From: Manihot esculenta
Lineage: Eukaryota; Streptophyta; Magnoliopsida; Malpighiales; Euphorbiaceae
Reading direction: 5' to 3'
Length of the DNA: 64,000 nucleotides
Assembly (NCBI RefSeq): GCF_001659605.2
Contig: NC_035174.2
Span: 6,450,389-6,514,388 of the forward strand
Numbering within the stretch: the first letter of the stretch is position 1; every line of letters starts with the position of its first letter. Below are positions 9,409-19,690 of this stretch, one piece after another. A model generated the notes under the pieces. That model had not been told where the DNA came from and searched no databases. It saw only the letters and a program-made list of their open reading frames with translations. The position numbers and the translations under genes were made by a program.

Positions 9409-10870
9409 TAAACTCTATTCATGACCGTGTGGTCTGAGAACTGCTCTTGTTGAAAGTATCCCTTTCTTGCCTTTTTATTATTTTTGTCTGAGCGTTGGAC
9501 TCTCGTGTATGTTTTTTACCCTTGAGTATTTATGGGTTATCTTCTCTCGAGCGTTTTGCGGGCTCTTTGTTGCCTGGACCTTTCTCTAGGTCAGCTGAGT
9601 TGGTTTGGTGTGAGTGGTCAATTCTCGAGGTCGGTGCCTCTTATAATTGCCCCTGATTCTCTGTTTGGCTTTGTATTTTGGTATGCAGTTTGCTTAGGAA
9701 TCGCCTTGCCTTAATTCGGTCTGCCTATTGGGTTTACCAGTACTGCGCTCGTTTTCTTGAGATCGGCATGGTGCTTTGATACTTTTGGCTGTTGTGTGAG
9801 ATCAAAGTCTCTCTACCTGGTGACTCGAGGTCCTTTGGGAGGTCGGAGTTTAGCTTTTCATTTATGATCCCGTGCCCCAATCTTTTATGTGAGATCGGAA
9901 CTATGTTCTTATGAGTTGTTTTTGCTTGTGGCACCAGACGATCTTGGGGATCCCGGCCGTTTTTGCTCCGGGAGATCTTTGAGATCTTCGCCGGCCTTCT
10001 TCCTCAGTGAGGTCTTCTGCCTCAGTGAGGTCTTCTGCCTCAATGAGGTTTCTCGAGCTGTTGTTTCCTTATCATGAATGAAGTATTCGCTGATCATAAC
10101 TAAAGTTTGTTTAGCTGGCTGAGCTCTTGGCTTACTCTTCCCGAATTAGACTAATCGTACCCGTGAGCTCTGTTTTGACAGGGACTGGAGCTGAGGTTTT
10201 ATCTGCTTCGTGCCATTAGATTTTCCTCGGGTTGCCCCTTTATTTCCTCAATGTTTATTACATGAATATTGAGGGAGTAAATCTCTATATTTCATTTGTA
10301 CTTGCACGGCTTCTGTTTAGGCGATTTCACTCCGCTATTTTATTTGTGAGCTCGGATGTCTGGTCCCTCTTGGGGTGATCCTTTGTCAGTCGGTGCAACT
10401 TAGTCTGTGTGCTACACTGGGAGGGGGAGTTTGGCCTTTGTCGTTTTCCCCCTTCTTGGTTTATTTTTGCTAAATGTCTGTTTGTGGCAAACTGGTTCGA
10501 GCTCTGTTCTCTGTTGTTCCCTCTACACTCAGCTTCCTTCTGTCTGAGTGTTTCATGTTGCAATTTTATCCGAGCTGGGGACTCGGTCCTTGGTTCTTTG
10601 CTTAGGCTTTCTCAAGGTCGGTGCCTCATATGATGGTCCTTGGCCGAACTTTTTCGCCATTCCGAGCTCATTTTTTGAGGTCGGCGTGATGCTGTGGCGC
10701 TCTTGGCTATTATGCTCCGCGCTTTTTTGGGAGGTCGGAGTCTGATTCTTTATTGGTAGCTTAGGATTCATCTTTCTCATGAGATCGGAACTGTATTTTA
10801 TGAGTTGTCCCGGCACATGATATTGGGAATTTTTGCTCCGGGAGGTTATTAAGATCTTCATCAATCGTTT
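9354..10870 (-). repeat. Diverged direct duplication of a 3'-region module
   Basis: The segments 9354-9995 and 10235-10870 share an ordered series of matches: TTGCCCCTTTAT[CT]TCCTCA, the AGGTCGGTGCCTC word, the GAGATCGGAACT word, and TTTTTGCTCCGGGAG. The spacing between matches differs, so the copies are old. The second copy (10239-10281) preserves a polypurine-like sequence and a better-paired hairpin than the working one. Confidence 0.75.
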
Positions 10871-10899
10871 TTGTTTTGTTTTGTTTTTTTTTTTCTGGG

Positions 10900-11625
10900 A
10901 GTTCTAGGGGATCCCAGTCTTCTTTGTTTTTCCGGGAGTTCTAGGGGATCCCGGTCTTCTTTGCTTTTTTCTGGGGTGACCTCGGGATCCCGCCGGCTGT
11001 TTTTGCTCCAGGAGATCTTACGGGATCCTGGCCGTTTTTGTTTCGGGGTGACCTCGGGGCCCCGCCGGTTGTTTTTTGTTTTGTTTTCCCGGGAGTTCTA
11101 GGGGATCCCGGTCTTCTTTGCTTTTTTTCGGGGTGACCTCGGGGCCCGCCGGCTGTTTTTTGTTTTGTTTTCCCGGGAGTTCTAGGGGATCCTGGTCTTC
11201 TTTGCTTTTTTCCGGGGTGACCTCGGGGCCCCGCCGGCTGTTTTTGCTTCAGGAGATCTTACGGGATCCTGGCCGTTTTTGTTCCAGGGTGACCTCGGGG
11301 CCCGCCGGCTGTTTTTTGTTTTGTTTTCCCGGGAGTTCTAGGGGATCTCGGTCTTCTTTGCTTTTTTCCGGGATGACCTCGGGGCCTCGCCGGTTGTTTT
11401 TGCTCCAGGAGATCTTACGGGATCCTGGCTGTTTTTGTTCAGGGGTGACCTCGGGGCCCCGCCGATTGTTTTTGCCCCAGGAGATCTTACGGGATCCTGG
11501 CTGTTTTTGTTCCGGAGTGACCTCGGGGCCCCGCCGGTTGTTTTTGCCCCAGGAGATCTTACGGGATCCTGGCTGTTTTTGTTCCGGGGTGACCTCGGGG
11601 CCCCGCCGGTTGTTTTTTGTTTTGA
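10900..11625. repeat. GC-rich tandem array of about 72-bp units
   Basis: Two module types alternate. One contains GGGAGTTCTAGGGGATC and a TTCTTTGC tail. The other contains GACCTCGGGGCCCCGCCGG, then GGAGATCTTACGGGATCCTGG and a TTTTTGTT tail, with a period near 72 bp in the last copies. The reverse complement is homologous to the 76-bp array at 55598-56135. The open frame of about 200 codons at 11076-11687 results from repeats lacking stop codons and has no protein support. Confidence 0.88.
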
Positions 11626-11629
11626 GAGA

Positions 11630-12140
11630 TCTTTTGAGATTCGCCAGCCTTGTACCTCTGAGGTCTCTATGTCTCAGGGTCTTCTGAGAGATTCAGGATT
11701 TTTCTGCAAAATAAAAACTTACACAGAGCACATATAACGAGGATGCTCGTTGTTAATTCAATGATATTCATCAATCAATAATATGTCGCACATGTCACTT
11801 AGTTTCATTTTTCAGATACATGCAAGTATTAACTCATGCAATTTTAGAGATGCAATGAACAATATTTTTGCATGTGTAAATTTCTCCAGGATTTTTCAAT
11901 ATATATGAAATATAAGCAATTATCAGGATATCTAAACTCATAGAGGTATATTTTGATTAAATTTAGTCTTACTATTTGCATGTGAAGCATGCCTTCGAAT
12001 AATCTATGAGATCATTTGTATTTAAGATAAGTAATTAAGGGCTTGTAAATTTCTCCGACAGCAATTATGCTAATGACACATGGCAAGTTATATGTACCTT
12101 ATTTCAATCATCAACCAATTCTGCATAGGAAAAATCACTA
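11630..12140. other. Unassigned interior of the Tat-like element
   Basis: This is about 500 bp of AT-rich sequence between the array and the captured PPR fragment. It may be flanking sequence that came with the captured gene. I recognise nothing in it. Confidence 0.4.
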
Positions 12141-12144
12141 TTTG

Positions 12145-12575
12145 ACAGCATGGAGAAGTTTCATAGCATGGAGAAGTTTCGTAGCTTGGACCCGACGGTA
12201 GAGCACTATGGATGCATGGTTGATTTACTCGGTCGAGCAGGTTGGCTGAAGAGAGCAACAGATCTGATTGAGCGAATGCCAGTAAAACCAAATGCTGTCA
12301 TATAGGGAGCACTACTAAATGCCTGTCAGATTCATGGAAATACAGAATTAGATAAGCAGATAGGGAAATTCCTAATTGAATTGGACCCCGATCATGGTGG
12401 CCGGCACATCCACTTAGCAAACGTTCATGTTGTTGTTGGGGAATGGAATGAAGCAGCTGAAGCAAGAAGGCATATGAATGAATATGGAGTGTCCAAACTT
12501 CCAGGGGGCCATTCATGGATTTTTGGCAGGGGATGGGTCCCATCCTCAAATGAAAGATATTTATTGCATGCGGTA
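12145..12575 (+). pseudogene. Captured fragment of a PLS-class PPR gene (E/E+ domain)
   Basis: Translated on the plus strand, the fragment shows the ordered hallmarks of the region after the last PPR repeat in PLS-class proteins: a [15 protein letters not shown] segment, an ERMPVKPNA segment, GALLNACQIHGN, LDPDHGG followed by HLANV, and a GGHSWI segment. After a one-base frame shift near 12523 a GDGSHPQ motif follows. The Trp codon expected before GALL is TAG (12303-12305). The fragment is therefore dead and truncated. It does not derive from the neighbouring P-class gene at 1036-3318, which has no E domain. It lies inside the LTR element, antisense to the element's own direction, so it is a host-gene fragment captured by the retrotransposon or inserted into it. 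Confidence 0.85.
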
Positions 12576-12804
12576 CAGCATTGCTGTGCAATTTGGCATT
12601 TTCAACACAAACAAAATCTCGTAACGTGCCTCCATCTGTGCGTGTGGGTTCCACAGCACCTTACCAATTTCTTTTCTTGATGGTTATTACATCAATCAAG
12701 CCATTGTCGAGTTGCCGCTTGTCAGGGCATCAAAGTAAATGCAGTCTGAGAGTTTTCAACTCGTGTTGCTTCCTCCTTATTTCAATCATCAATCGGCACG
12801 CTTA

Positions 12805-13340
12805 TTGCAGGTTCATTTTCTCATTAATTCTGCTCCACCTCTCTTCCGGCTTACTGAGCCTCCACCTGATCCTCTCTGCGAACTCCATCATTTTATCCTT
12901 CTGCTCTTGAGTGAGTTTGGTCCTAAACCTTTTCTTGGATAAAACACATGGTGGTGGTGGTGGCATTTGAAGGACGAGCGGATTTCTTCGCGAACTCGGA
13001 CCAAATTGAGTCTCCCCATCCACCTCGTTCCGGTGGAAGTTACGGTGGCAGTCAGGAGCCGCATCTTTTAAAGCTTCGATTGTGCCTTCTTCTCCCCCAG
13101 GCACGAACTCACCACAGCCGTCAAAAGCATTGCCGCCGATGCTGGCCGCGGGGTTCCTTAGACATTCTCAATACCTGACATTGGATGTCTTGGAGCCGGA
13201 TCCTTTTGAAATGGTTGAAAGTCGATCTGGGTTGGGAGATCTTGCTTGGGAAAGTGATGATTGCCTGTTTTGATCTAGGGTTTGATTGTAAGCAAGAGAT
13301 GAATTGCCATTGTGAATCTCATCTTGGGAGTGGCCGGATA
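12805..13340 (-). pseudogene. Captured fragment of a ZF-HD homeobox transcription factor gene
   Basis: On the minus strand the fragment first shows the zinc-finger dimerisation motif of plant ZF-HD proteins (an [12 protein letters not shown] segment, then [14 protein letters not shown] and CHRNFHRNE). A short proline-rich linker follows, then the start of the homeodomain ([20 protein letters not shown]). It breaks off within helix 1-2 and ends at a stop near 12805. The Arg codon before ECL, which is CGA or AGA in such genes, is TGA, and several conserved residues are changed. It is therefore a degenerate fragment. Upstream sequence to about 13340 still reads as a serine- and asparagine-rich N-terminus. 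Its direction matches that of the LTR element, opposite to the PPR fragment next to it. Confidence 0.88.
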
Positions 13341-14700
13341 ACAATTCAGCAGGAGGTTTAGTCTGTGCCGGCGGCGGCAGCGGGGGAAGAGGAGAAGAGA
13401 GAGCTTGATGCCTTGATCAAGCGTTCTGGTACTGAATCAGATCTGTTTAATCAGAGGTAGAAGGATTGCCGACCTCTTAACCCTACCGACCTCATCTTCA
13501 CGTTAGACGACACACCGAGTTCCGACCTCGATCACAAATCTAATCTCGAGCACGGGTCCGAAGCCTGGCTCCGACCTCAACGTATTTGTCGAGCTCCTTT
13601 CAGTCCTGCTACTCCAACTGACCGACCAATCTATTTCTCCAAATTCACTCAATTCGGCTGACTTGTTAATTCGAATCTTCAAGACAGCCCAGCCATCCGA
13701 CCTGGAATGTGAGCCCGATTTCAAACACGGCTCCGACCTCCTTTTTTCTTACGGGCTCCTCTTCTCTTTCTCTCGCCTTCTTCTTTTCTTTTTCCTTCTT
13801 TTATATATATATATACACGGCCGATCTCAGAATTTCAACAAATACATAAATTACTCACCCTTTTTTCCTTTTATAGAAAATATTCACCAGGCTTCAAAGA
13901 AAAAATCGGCCGTAATAAAACCTTTGTGCTTCACAGGCGTTCCTTTCTGCCGCCGGCGCATACGAAGTTGAAGGCATCGCAAGGGATCCCGCGACCTCCC
14001 ACAGTTGTCTTCCCCATCCTTAAGATGATCGAGCTTTCTCTGCTGTTACAACGTACGGCTTCGGGCTTCGCCGGTGACACCCATGACTAGACGCGACATT
14101 GGATCGTCACCTTGTCTTTGAGCTGGACGGCATACCGCGTCGGAGCTTATCCACCTTGCCTGGATATTTGATTATTTCCTATTATCTCCAGGTTGCTCTG
14201 ATACTTGAGGGGCGTTGCTCTGCAACAGAGTTGGATGGCTATGAATCGTGTATCCTCTGACCTCATGTCCTATCCGACCTGAAATGTTAGTCCGACCTTG
14301 TCTATTTTTCATTTATTAATTTTATCTCTAACTTGCTAACTTGAAATTTTACAGCCGACCTCACAATTTCAACAAATATATATATATACTTCTCATTCTT
14401 TTTTCCTTTTACAGAAAATATTAAAATCTACATTCAGAGACAAGCATTTCGATCTGAAGTTTCACCTCATCAGATCTCAAAGAAAAAGTTAGTAGTAATA
14501 AAATTCAATAAATGTTAAAATAAACAACGAGGGTAGGGAAATGAAGATTAAGAGACTGTCAAGATATTCTTAAACCAGCTGGGTCTTTCTTTTTCAGCTG
14601 GGTTACTGTAAATCTCCAGCTTTCTTTTTCGTATAAGCTTTCATACCTCCATGTGGATCTCAATGGGTGGATTTAGGAACTCCGGTGACGAAAAGGTCCC
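13341..14700 (-). other. Leader region of the Tat-like element
   Basis: This holds repeated CCGACCTC words, a short TA run near 13805 and no coding frame. Where gag should start, the sequence does not resemble the gag of the complete Tat element, so the coding region has been replaced rather than merely mutated. The part from 13920 to 14250 is GC-richer and could be a third captured fragment, but I recognise no product. Confidence 0.4.
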
Positions 14701-14705
14701 CTTCG

Positions 14706-14724
14706 TTCCCACAGACGGCGCCAT
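14706..14724 (-). other. Primer-binding-site leader of the Tat-like element
   Basis: On the minus strand TGGCGCCGTCTGTGGGAA starts two bases inside the LTR. It is identical to the site in the Tat element at 49748-49765 and fixes the element's orientation. Confidence 0.85.
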
Positions 14725-14725
14725 T

Positions 14726-15344
14726 TGATAAATCTTTTCCTCTTCCTGGTCCATGATAGATCTGGTTTTCTTCTGGGTCCTTTCTTGCTGGGCTCTCTGA
14801 TGGGTCTCTCCATGTTCTATCTGGTAAAGGGACCTGTAAAATAAGAAAGAATGGTCAGGGGCCTACCGGGGGTGCCCCGGTGGAGGCCCTCCAACGCTCA
14901 AGTCAGATTTTATGGCTCAGAGTAGTATATTCAGGCAAGAGTTGCAGAAAGAATAAAAATGGTATCCAGGAAGGAGAAGAAAGAAGAAGAGAGAACCCCC
15001 CTCTGCATGGCCTCTACTGTGATATATATATCTGTCCCTCTGCCACAATGCTAGTTGTCTTCTACCGCCTAGCTCCGTATGTACGGATGTGTCAGGCGCC
15101 TGCTCCATGCGTAACGGCCATTAATTCTCCTCTGATACGCATGCGGAAGGACCTACCAGCGGGGCATCTTGGTCATTTTCCCCTTTCCGGGCTGGGTTGA
15201 ATGGTAGGGCTGAAGTTGAGCCTGGTGAGGGCCTGATTACTGGGCCGAGAGGTTTGGGCCGGCTTGACTGAGGAGTCTAGGCGGAGTTCGGCCCTGTGAC
15301 TGAGCGGGCTGGACCTGACTCTCGAAGGGAACATTGAAGCCTTC
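14726..15344 (-). repeat. 5' LTR of the Tat-like element, first part
   Basis: The 619 bp match 8670-9288 of the other LTR. The sequence stops after CCTTC (15340-15344), where the chromovirus entered. The remaining 65 bp resume at 36848. Confidence 0.92.
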
Positions 15345-15730
15345 TGTAACACCCCCTACCCGGTTATTTAATTAACTGAGCCGGAGATATTACATTCTGT
15401 AACAATTCTCTTATTTTTCCTTTATTTTATATCATGTAAATCATGTTTTTTTTTTGTTTTTTTAACCGAAAATTCGGCAGAGTTTCCTCTAAAATATGGA
15501 CATTAATCCCACCTGTGAATAGTAATATCACACTTCTATCACTTTCAACCTTAACCCCCAAACTCCTTTCACCATCAATACAATTTCAATCCAGATCAAA
15601 CACTTCATAAACCATCTCAACACAAAAATGTATACGAATAACCAATATTTACATCAACATTAAAATATCCAAACCATATACACATTTATCTCTAAAACTT
15701 TATGTACATGTCATATTTCCACAATCAAGT

Positions 15731-17917
15731 TGTAATACCCGACTAGACTCCGGTATCGGAATTCCAACCGTCCGGTGGAATCTCGGATGTCGGAAACCTC
15801 TAGAAGGGAAAAATCAGGTTTTTATAAAATGTTTTTATGTTTTTAATGGTTTTAAGTATGAAATTAAATGAGTTTTTGCATGAAAAGTCTTTGGAGGAAA
15901 ACCCAGGTTCGGCCGCCGAAAGTCAAGTTCGGCCGTCGAACATGCATGCGTTTTGGAGGCACGTTAGGCCCCCGAAAACATGAGTTAGGGAAGTCCAGTT
16001 TCGGCCGCCGAAAGTCAAGTTTGGCCGCCGAACGTTGCATGGATGCGGGAGCGCATTCGGCCCCCGAACGTGGCCTGGCCAGCCACCTATAAAAGGGACA
16101 CTTAGCCGAAATGGGTGAGTTTTCTCCCATTTTCGGCCACAGCAAGCTTCCGACCTTCCCTTTGCAACTCTTGTGTTCTTCTTCCAAATCTCTTCCATTT
16201 TTCTTGAGTTTTAAACTCACATTGCAAGTTTTGAGCATTTAAACCAAGTTTTGGAGCTTTGGGAACTCAGGAGCCCATTTGCTTGGATCTCCGAGTTTAG
16301 GTCGTCTCTCTCTCGATCTTCAAGAGGTAAGAGCCGATCTTAAGCTCATTGTATGTTTTAAACAAGCATTAAGTTGATTTATGGGTAAAGATGCATGTTT
16401 AGGCTTATTGATGAGTTTATGGGTTTTGATGCTTTGATGAACAATGTAGCTTGTTTATGTGTTGTTGGAAGTGTTGTAGATGGGGTATATGATGGTTTGA
16501 GACCCCTAGGTGTAATGTATGTGAAGTATGCATGTTGTAGAGCAAGATTATGCATGATTAGAGGTTTTGGGAGGCAAGAGGTTCGTTTGAACCAAGTTTC
16601 TGTCCTTTGGCAGAAACCAGGTTCGGCAGCCGAAGGGAGTTTCGGCCGCCGAACCCCCTTTGTGGAGGCAGCATTCGGCTGCCGAAGTTGCCCCCGAAAA
16701 GAGACTTTCGTCTCTGTCTGGGACTTTCGGCTGCCGAAGGTGCCGCCGAAAGTGCCTGACTTTCGGATCTGTCCAGGACTTTCGGCCGCTGAAGGTGCCG
16801 CCGAAAGTGCCCTGTTCAGCCATTTCATGCATATTTCTATGTGATGTTTTCCTGATGTTTTAGGGGGTTTTTGGGGAGTTTATTAGAGTTATGTTTATGT
16901 ATGATTGGTCCCTCATTGGAGTCCACCTGTGTAGGTTCGGACCCGAGGAACCGAGGACCTCAGCAGTGAGATAGCTGCTTCAGAGTCTGTAGAGCTTCAG
17001 CCAGAGGTGAGTGGAATGAACCTTAATTTTTTAAATAAATGAAATATAACTTTTTGGAGCATGTTCATGCATCATATATGCCATGTGATATTTTAGGTTA
17101 CTTGCATTAGTATTCACGAATATGTTGCATTGCATAATATGATGTGGATGCGGATTGGCTATTGGATGATCCTCTAGTCCTCCTATGGTATGATATGATG
17201 ATGATACGGTATGGATTGCCAGTGAGGCCCATTCTACGCCCCTGGACTATGTTAAGAGAAAGACCAGTGAGGCCCATTCTACGCCCCTGGCACGATTGGA
17301 CTATGTTGAGGACTATAGGTGACAATGCCATCCTTATGTGATATGTTTGTGATGTGTTACATTTCATGGAAGCATGAAATATTTAATATATGTTTTCTCT
17401 ATTCTGCTCACTGGGCTTTATAGCTCACCCCTCTCCCCTAACCCCAGATGTGCAGGTGCAGGGTAGATCAGAAGGTTAGCCAGAGTATGGAAGATATGTT
17501 TATGTAATAGTTAGATGGTGGACATGACAATTGTATTATGATGTAATGTAAAAGTGTTTTAAGTTATGTTATGTAATTTGAATATTGAGGATAGAGTTGT
17601 GCTTGACCAATACAGATTGTTAATCCCACTTGTATGTACATGGTCTTTATGATATGAGATATGAGGTTATGTTTCAGCCAAGCTTATGTATGATGAGATA
17701 CCCCATTGGAGCATTTCGATGAGGGCTCCAGTGGAGGTTTATGTTATGTTTATGTTTATGTACAGGTTGAGCTTGGTTGTTATATGAGAATGTTTACAGG
17801 TTTATGAGTATTGTTGATCATGTATGGGATTAAACAGGATTACAGGTTATGTTAGGCTTGCTACGGGTCCCGGCGGCCTTACGCCGATCTGGATCCTAGC
17901 GCCGGTAGCGGTGCTCA
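15731..17917 (+). mobile_element. LTR fragment (probable solo LTR) of another chromovirus-type element
   Basis: It begins TGTAATACCCGACTAG and contains a TATA box (TATAAAAG at 16088-16095). It ends in a GC-rich stretch with CTACGGGTCCCGGCGGCC and AGCGCCGGTAGCGGT, an arrangement I associate with long LTRs of plant Ty3/gypsy elements. The expected terminal CA and matching 5-bp duplication are missing where a poly-T run starts at 17918, so its right end is truncated. Two blocks (15908-16070 and 16620-16812) hold many copies of the dyad TTCGGCCGCCGAA and variants. A segment containing GTGAGGCCCATTCTACGCCC is duplicated at about 17222 and 17268. Confidence 0.75.
16088..16095 (+). promoter_or_regulatory. 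TATA box of the nested LTR
   Basis: TATAAAAG follows the first dyad block, with a leader-like sequence and a possible donor site (GAGGTAAGAG near 16325) downstream. This is the layout expected of a plant LTR promoter on the plus strand. Confidence 0.55.
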
Positions 17918-19648
17918 ACCTTTTTTTTTTTTTCTTTCTTTTATAGATAAAATATTTAAATCAAAATTTATGTAATAACAGTAATTCAAACAAATAATAA
18001 ATAACTATAGAACAAATACTTTGAAATAATCCAAATCCTATTATTCATTCACAAATATATATACATGTTTTAGTTTCATAATCCTTGTTTTTTTTTTTCT
18101 TCTTTTTTTTTCCTTCATCATGTAAAAAGTTTTGTTTTCTCTTAATACTGTTAATTATTTATTATATTTCTGTTGGCCCCTATAAATTTAAATGGGACTG
18201 TTAAGTCAGATAAGAAAACTGTAACTGTAGGGCACAAGGTGCCAAATAACTGTATGGCTCAAAAGCCGATTCTATAACTGTAGGATACCTCATTGTATCC
18301 CAAGAATCAGTGTAACTGTAGTGCAGTACTGCAAGATCTGTATATGGCATGCCACACCCTTAAACTAACTCACAATTCCCATCAAACTTATTAGGGCCAC
18401 ACTTTAAATAATTTATACATTTAAACAGGGACAAAAGCTTGCAATACAGTGTCACTGTCAATTATGCAACTATTTTTTTTTTTTAATATCATATTTATTT
18501 TTTATTTTTTTACTTAATATCATATTTATTTATTTATTTATTTTTACTTATTTAGTTATCACAATATACCTTATTTCATTTTTTTTTCTTTGAATTTCTA
18601 TTTGTATCTCACATTCTTATTATTATTTTTAAACATCATATTTACACTATATCTCACTTTTCTTATTCCTTTAATTTCTATAATCTAATATCTCTTCTTT
18701 TTCTTTTTCTTTTTTTTGCTTTTTTTTTTCATTGTCACTATATCTAACCAAATTATTTTTCTATCCAAGAATATAAGTCATTTTATTTGTTCCATAACCT
18801 AATTTGTGATTAAATTACATATTAATTTTAAAATTTTCTATCTATTAAATCTATTATTTCTCAAACTTTTATTATACAAATATAATTAATCTATTATTCA
18901 CTTGGTCTACTTCTACTAGGATAGTAAAATTTCAAATAAAACATAATTAACAAATTCTTGAATTGATTCAAATGGGGTTGAGCACAAACCTTAGAATTTC
19001 CAAAATATTCTACAAGCTTTACTTCTCTACTCCTCCTTTTCTTTCCCTTTGGAACTTCCACTTTTCCTTTCCACTTCTTCCTCATGAAAAAATAAACCAA
19101 TAAATCAAATTAATACAATATTTCTCATAAATATTCACATAAAATGATAAGAAATATTCTTACAACAAAAACCCCTAACATACCTTTAAATTCCAAACCC
19201 TTGGTTACTATTCACTCCCCCCTCACCCTTGAAATTTCTCTTTGATTTCCCTTCTTTTCTTCAAATTCTTCTTTGAAAATGTGTTGGGAGAAGATGGAGA
19301 GGTGATTAGAGAAGGAAATTTGAAGCAATTTTAGAGTAGAAAGAAAAGATGGAGGAAGAGGGGTTTATGCATGATTACGGGGAAGGAGAAGAAAATGAAT
19401 GGGAAAAATAAATTCCCTTCCTCTTCTAGTCTTTTCTCCTTTCTTCTTTTCTTTTCTTTCTTTTTTTTTATTTATTATTAATTTTTATTTGGTTGTGCCA
19501 CTTGGCTTTAAATTAAAATTTAATTTATTATATATTTTTTTTTCTTTTCTTTTCTTTATTCATATTCTTTTTATTTATTTATTTTATTATCTTTTTTTTC
19601 TTTTCTTTATTTTTATTTTTACTTTATTTTTATTTTTGGGATGTTACA

Positions 19649-19690
19649 ACTCTACCCCTCTTATAAAAATTTCGTCCTCGAAATTTTACC
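19649..19690 (-). promoter_or_regulatory. Polypurine tract and AGGA-loop hairpin of the chromovirus
   Basis: On the minus strand the pol 3' end forms a perfect 9-bp stem, AAAATTTCG/CGAAATTTT, with loop AGGA (19666-19687). The purine-rich AAGAGGGGTAGAGT (19649-19662) follows and then the LTR start TGTAACATC. The purine tract primes plus-strand DNA synthesis in this element type. The hairpin's role is not known to me. Confidence 0.75.

Larger units (their letters stand above)
15345..19648 (-). repeat. 3' LTR of the chromovirus, with internal insertion
   Basis: The ends match the right LTR (first 48 bp, then 19112-19648). Between them are 339 bp and 1.2 kb missing from the right copy, plus the 2.2-kb nested LTR fragment. 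The right LTR probably suffered an internal deletion of about 1.5 kb between GAGATATTA and AATACAATATTTC. Much of 17918-19110 is T-rich and AT-rich sequence without genes. Confidence 0.8.

Noticed and set aside
11076..11687. 203-codon frame with repeated SSRGSRSSLLF motifs
   Set aside because: It is translation of the GC-rich tandem array, with no start context and no homology. The array is a retrotransposon 3'-region repeat.
8824..15200. Two nearly identical frames of 106-118 codons (8824-9180 and 14880-15200)
   Set aside because: Both lie in the LTRs of the outer Tat-like element and merely reflect LTR identity.
15868..16863. Frames of 67-149 codons on both strands in the nested LTR
   Set aside because: They arise from the TTCGGCCGCCGAA dyads, which are open on both strands, and they lie within an LTR.
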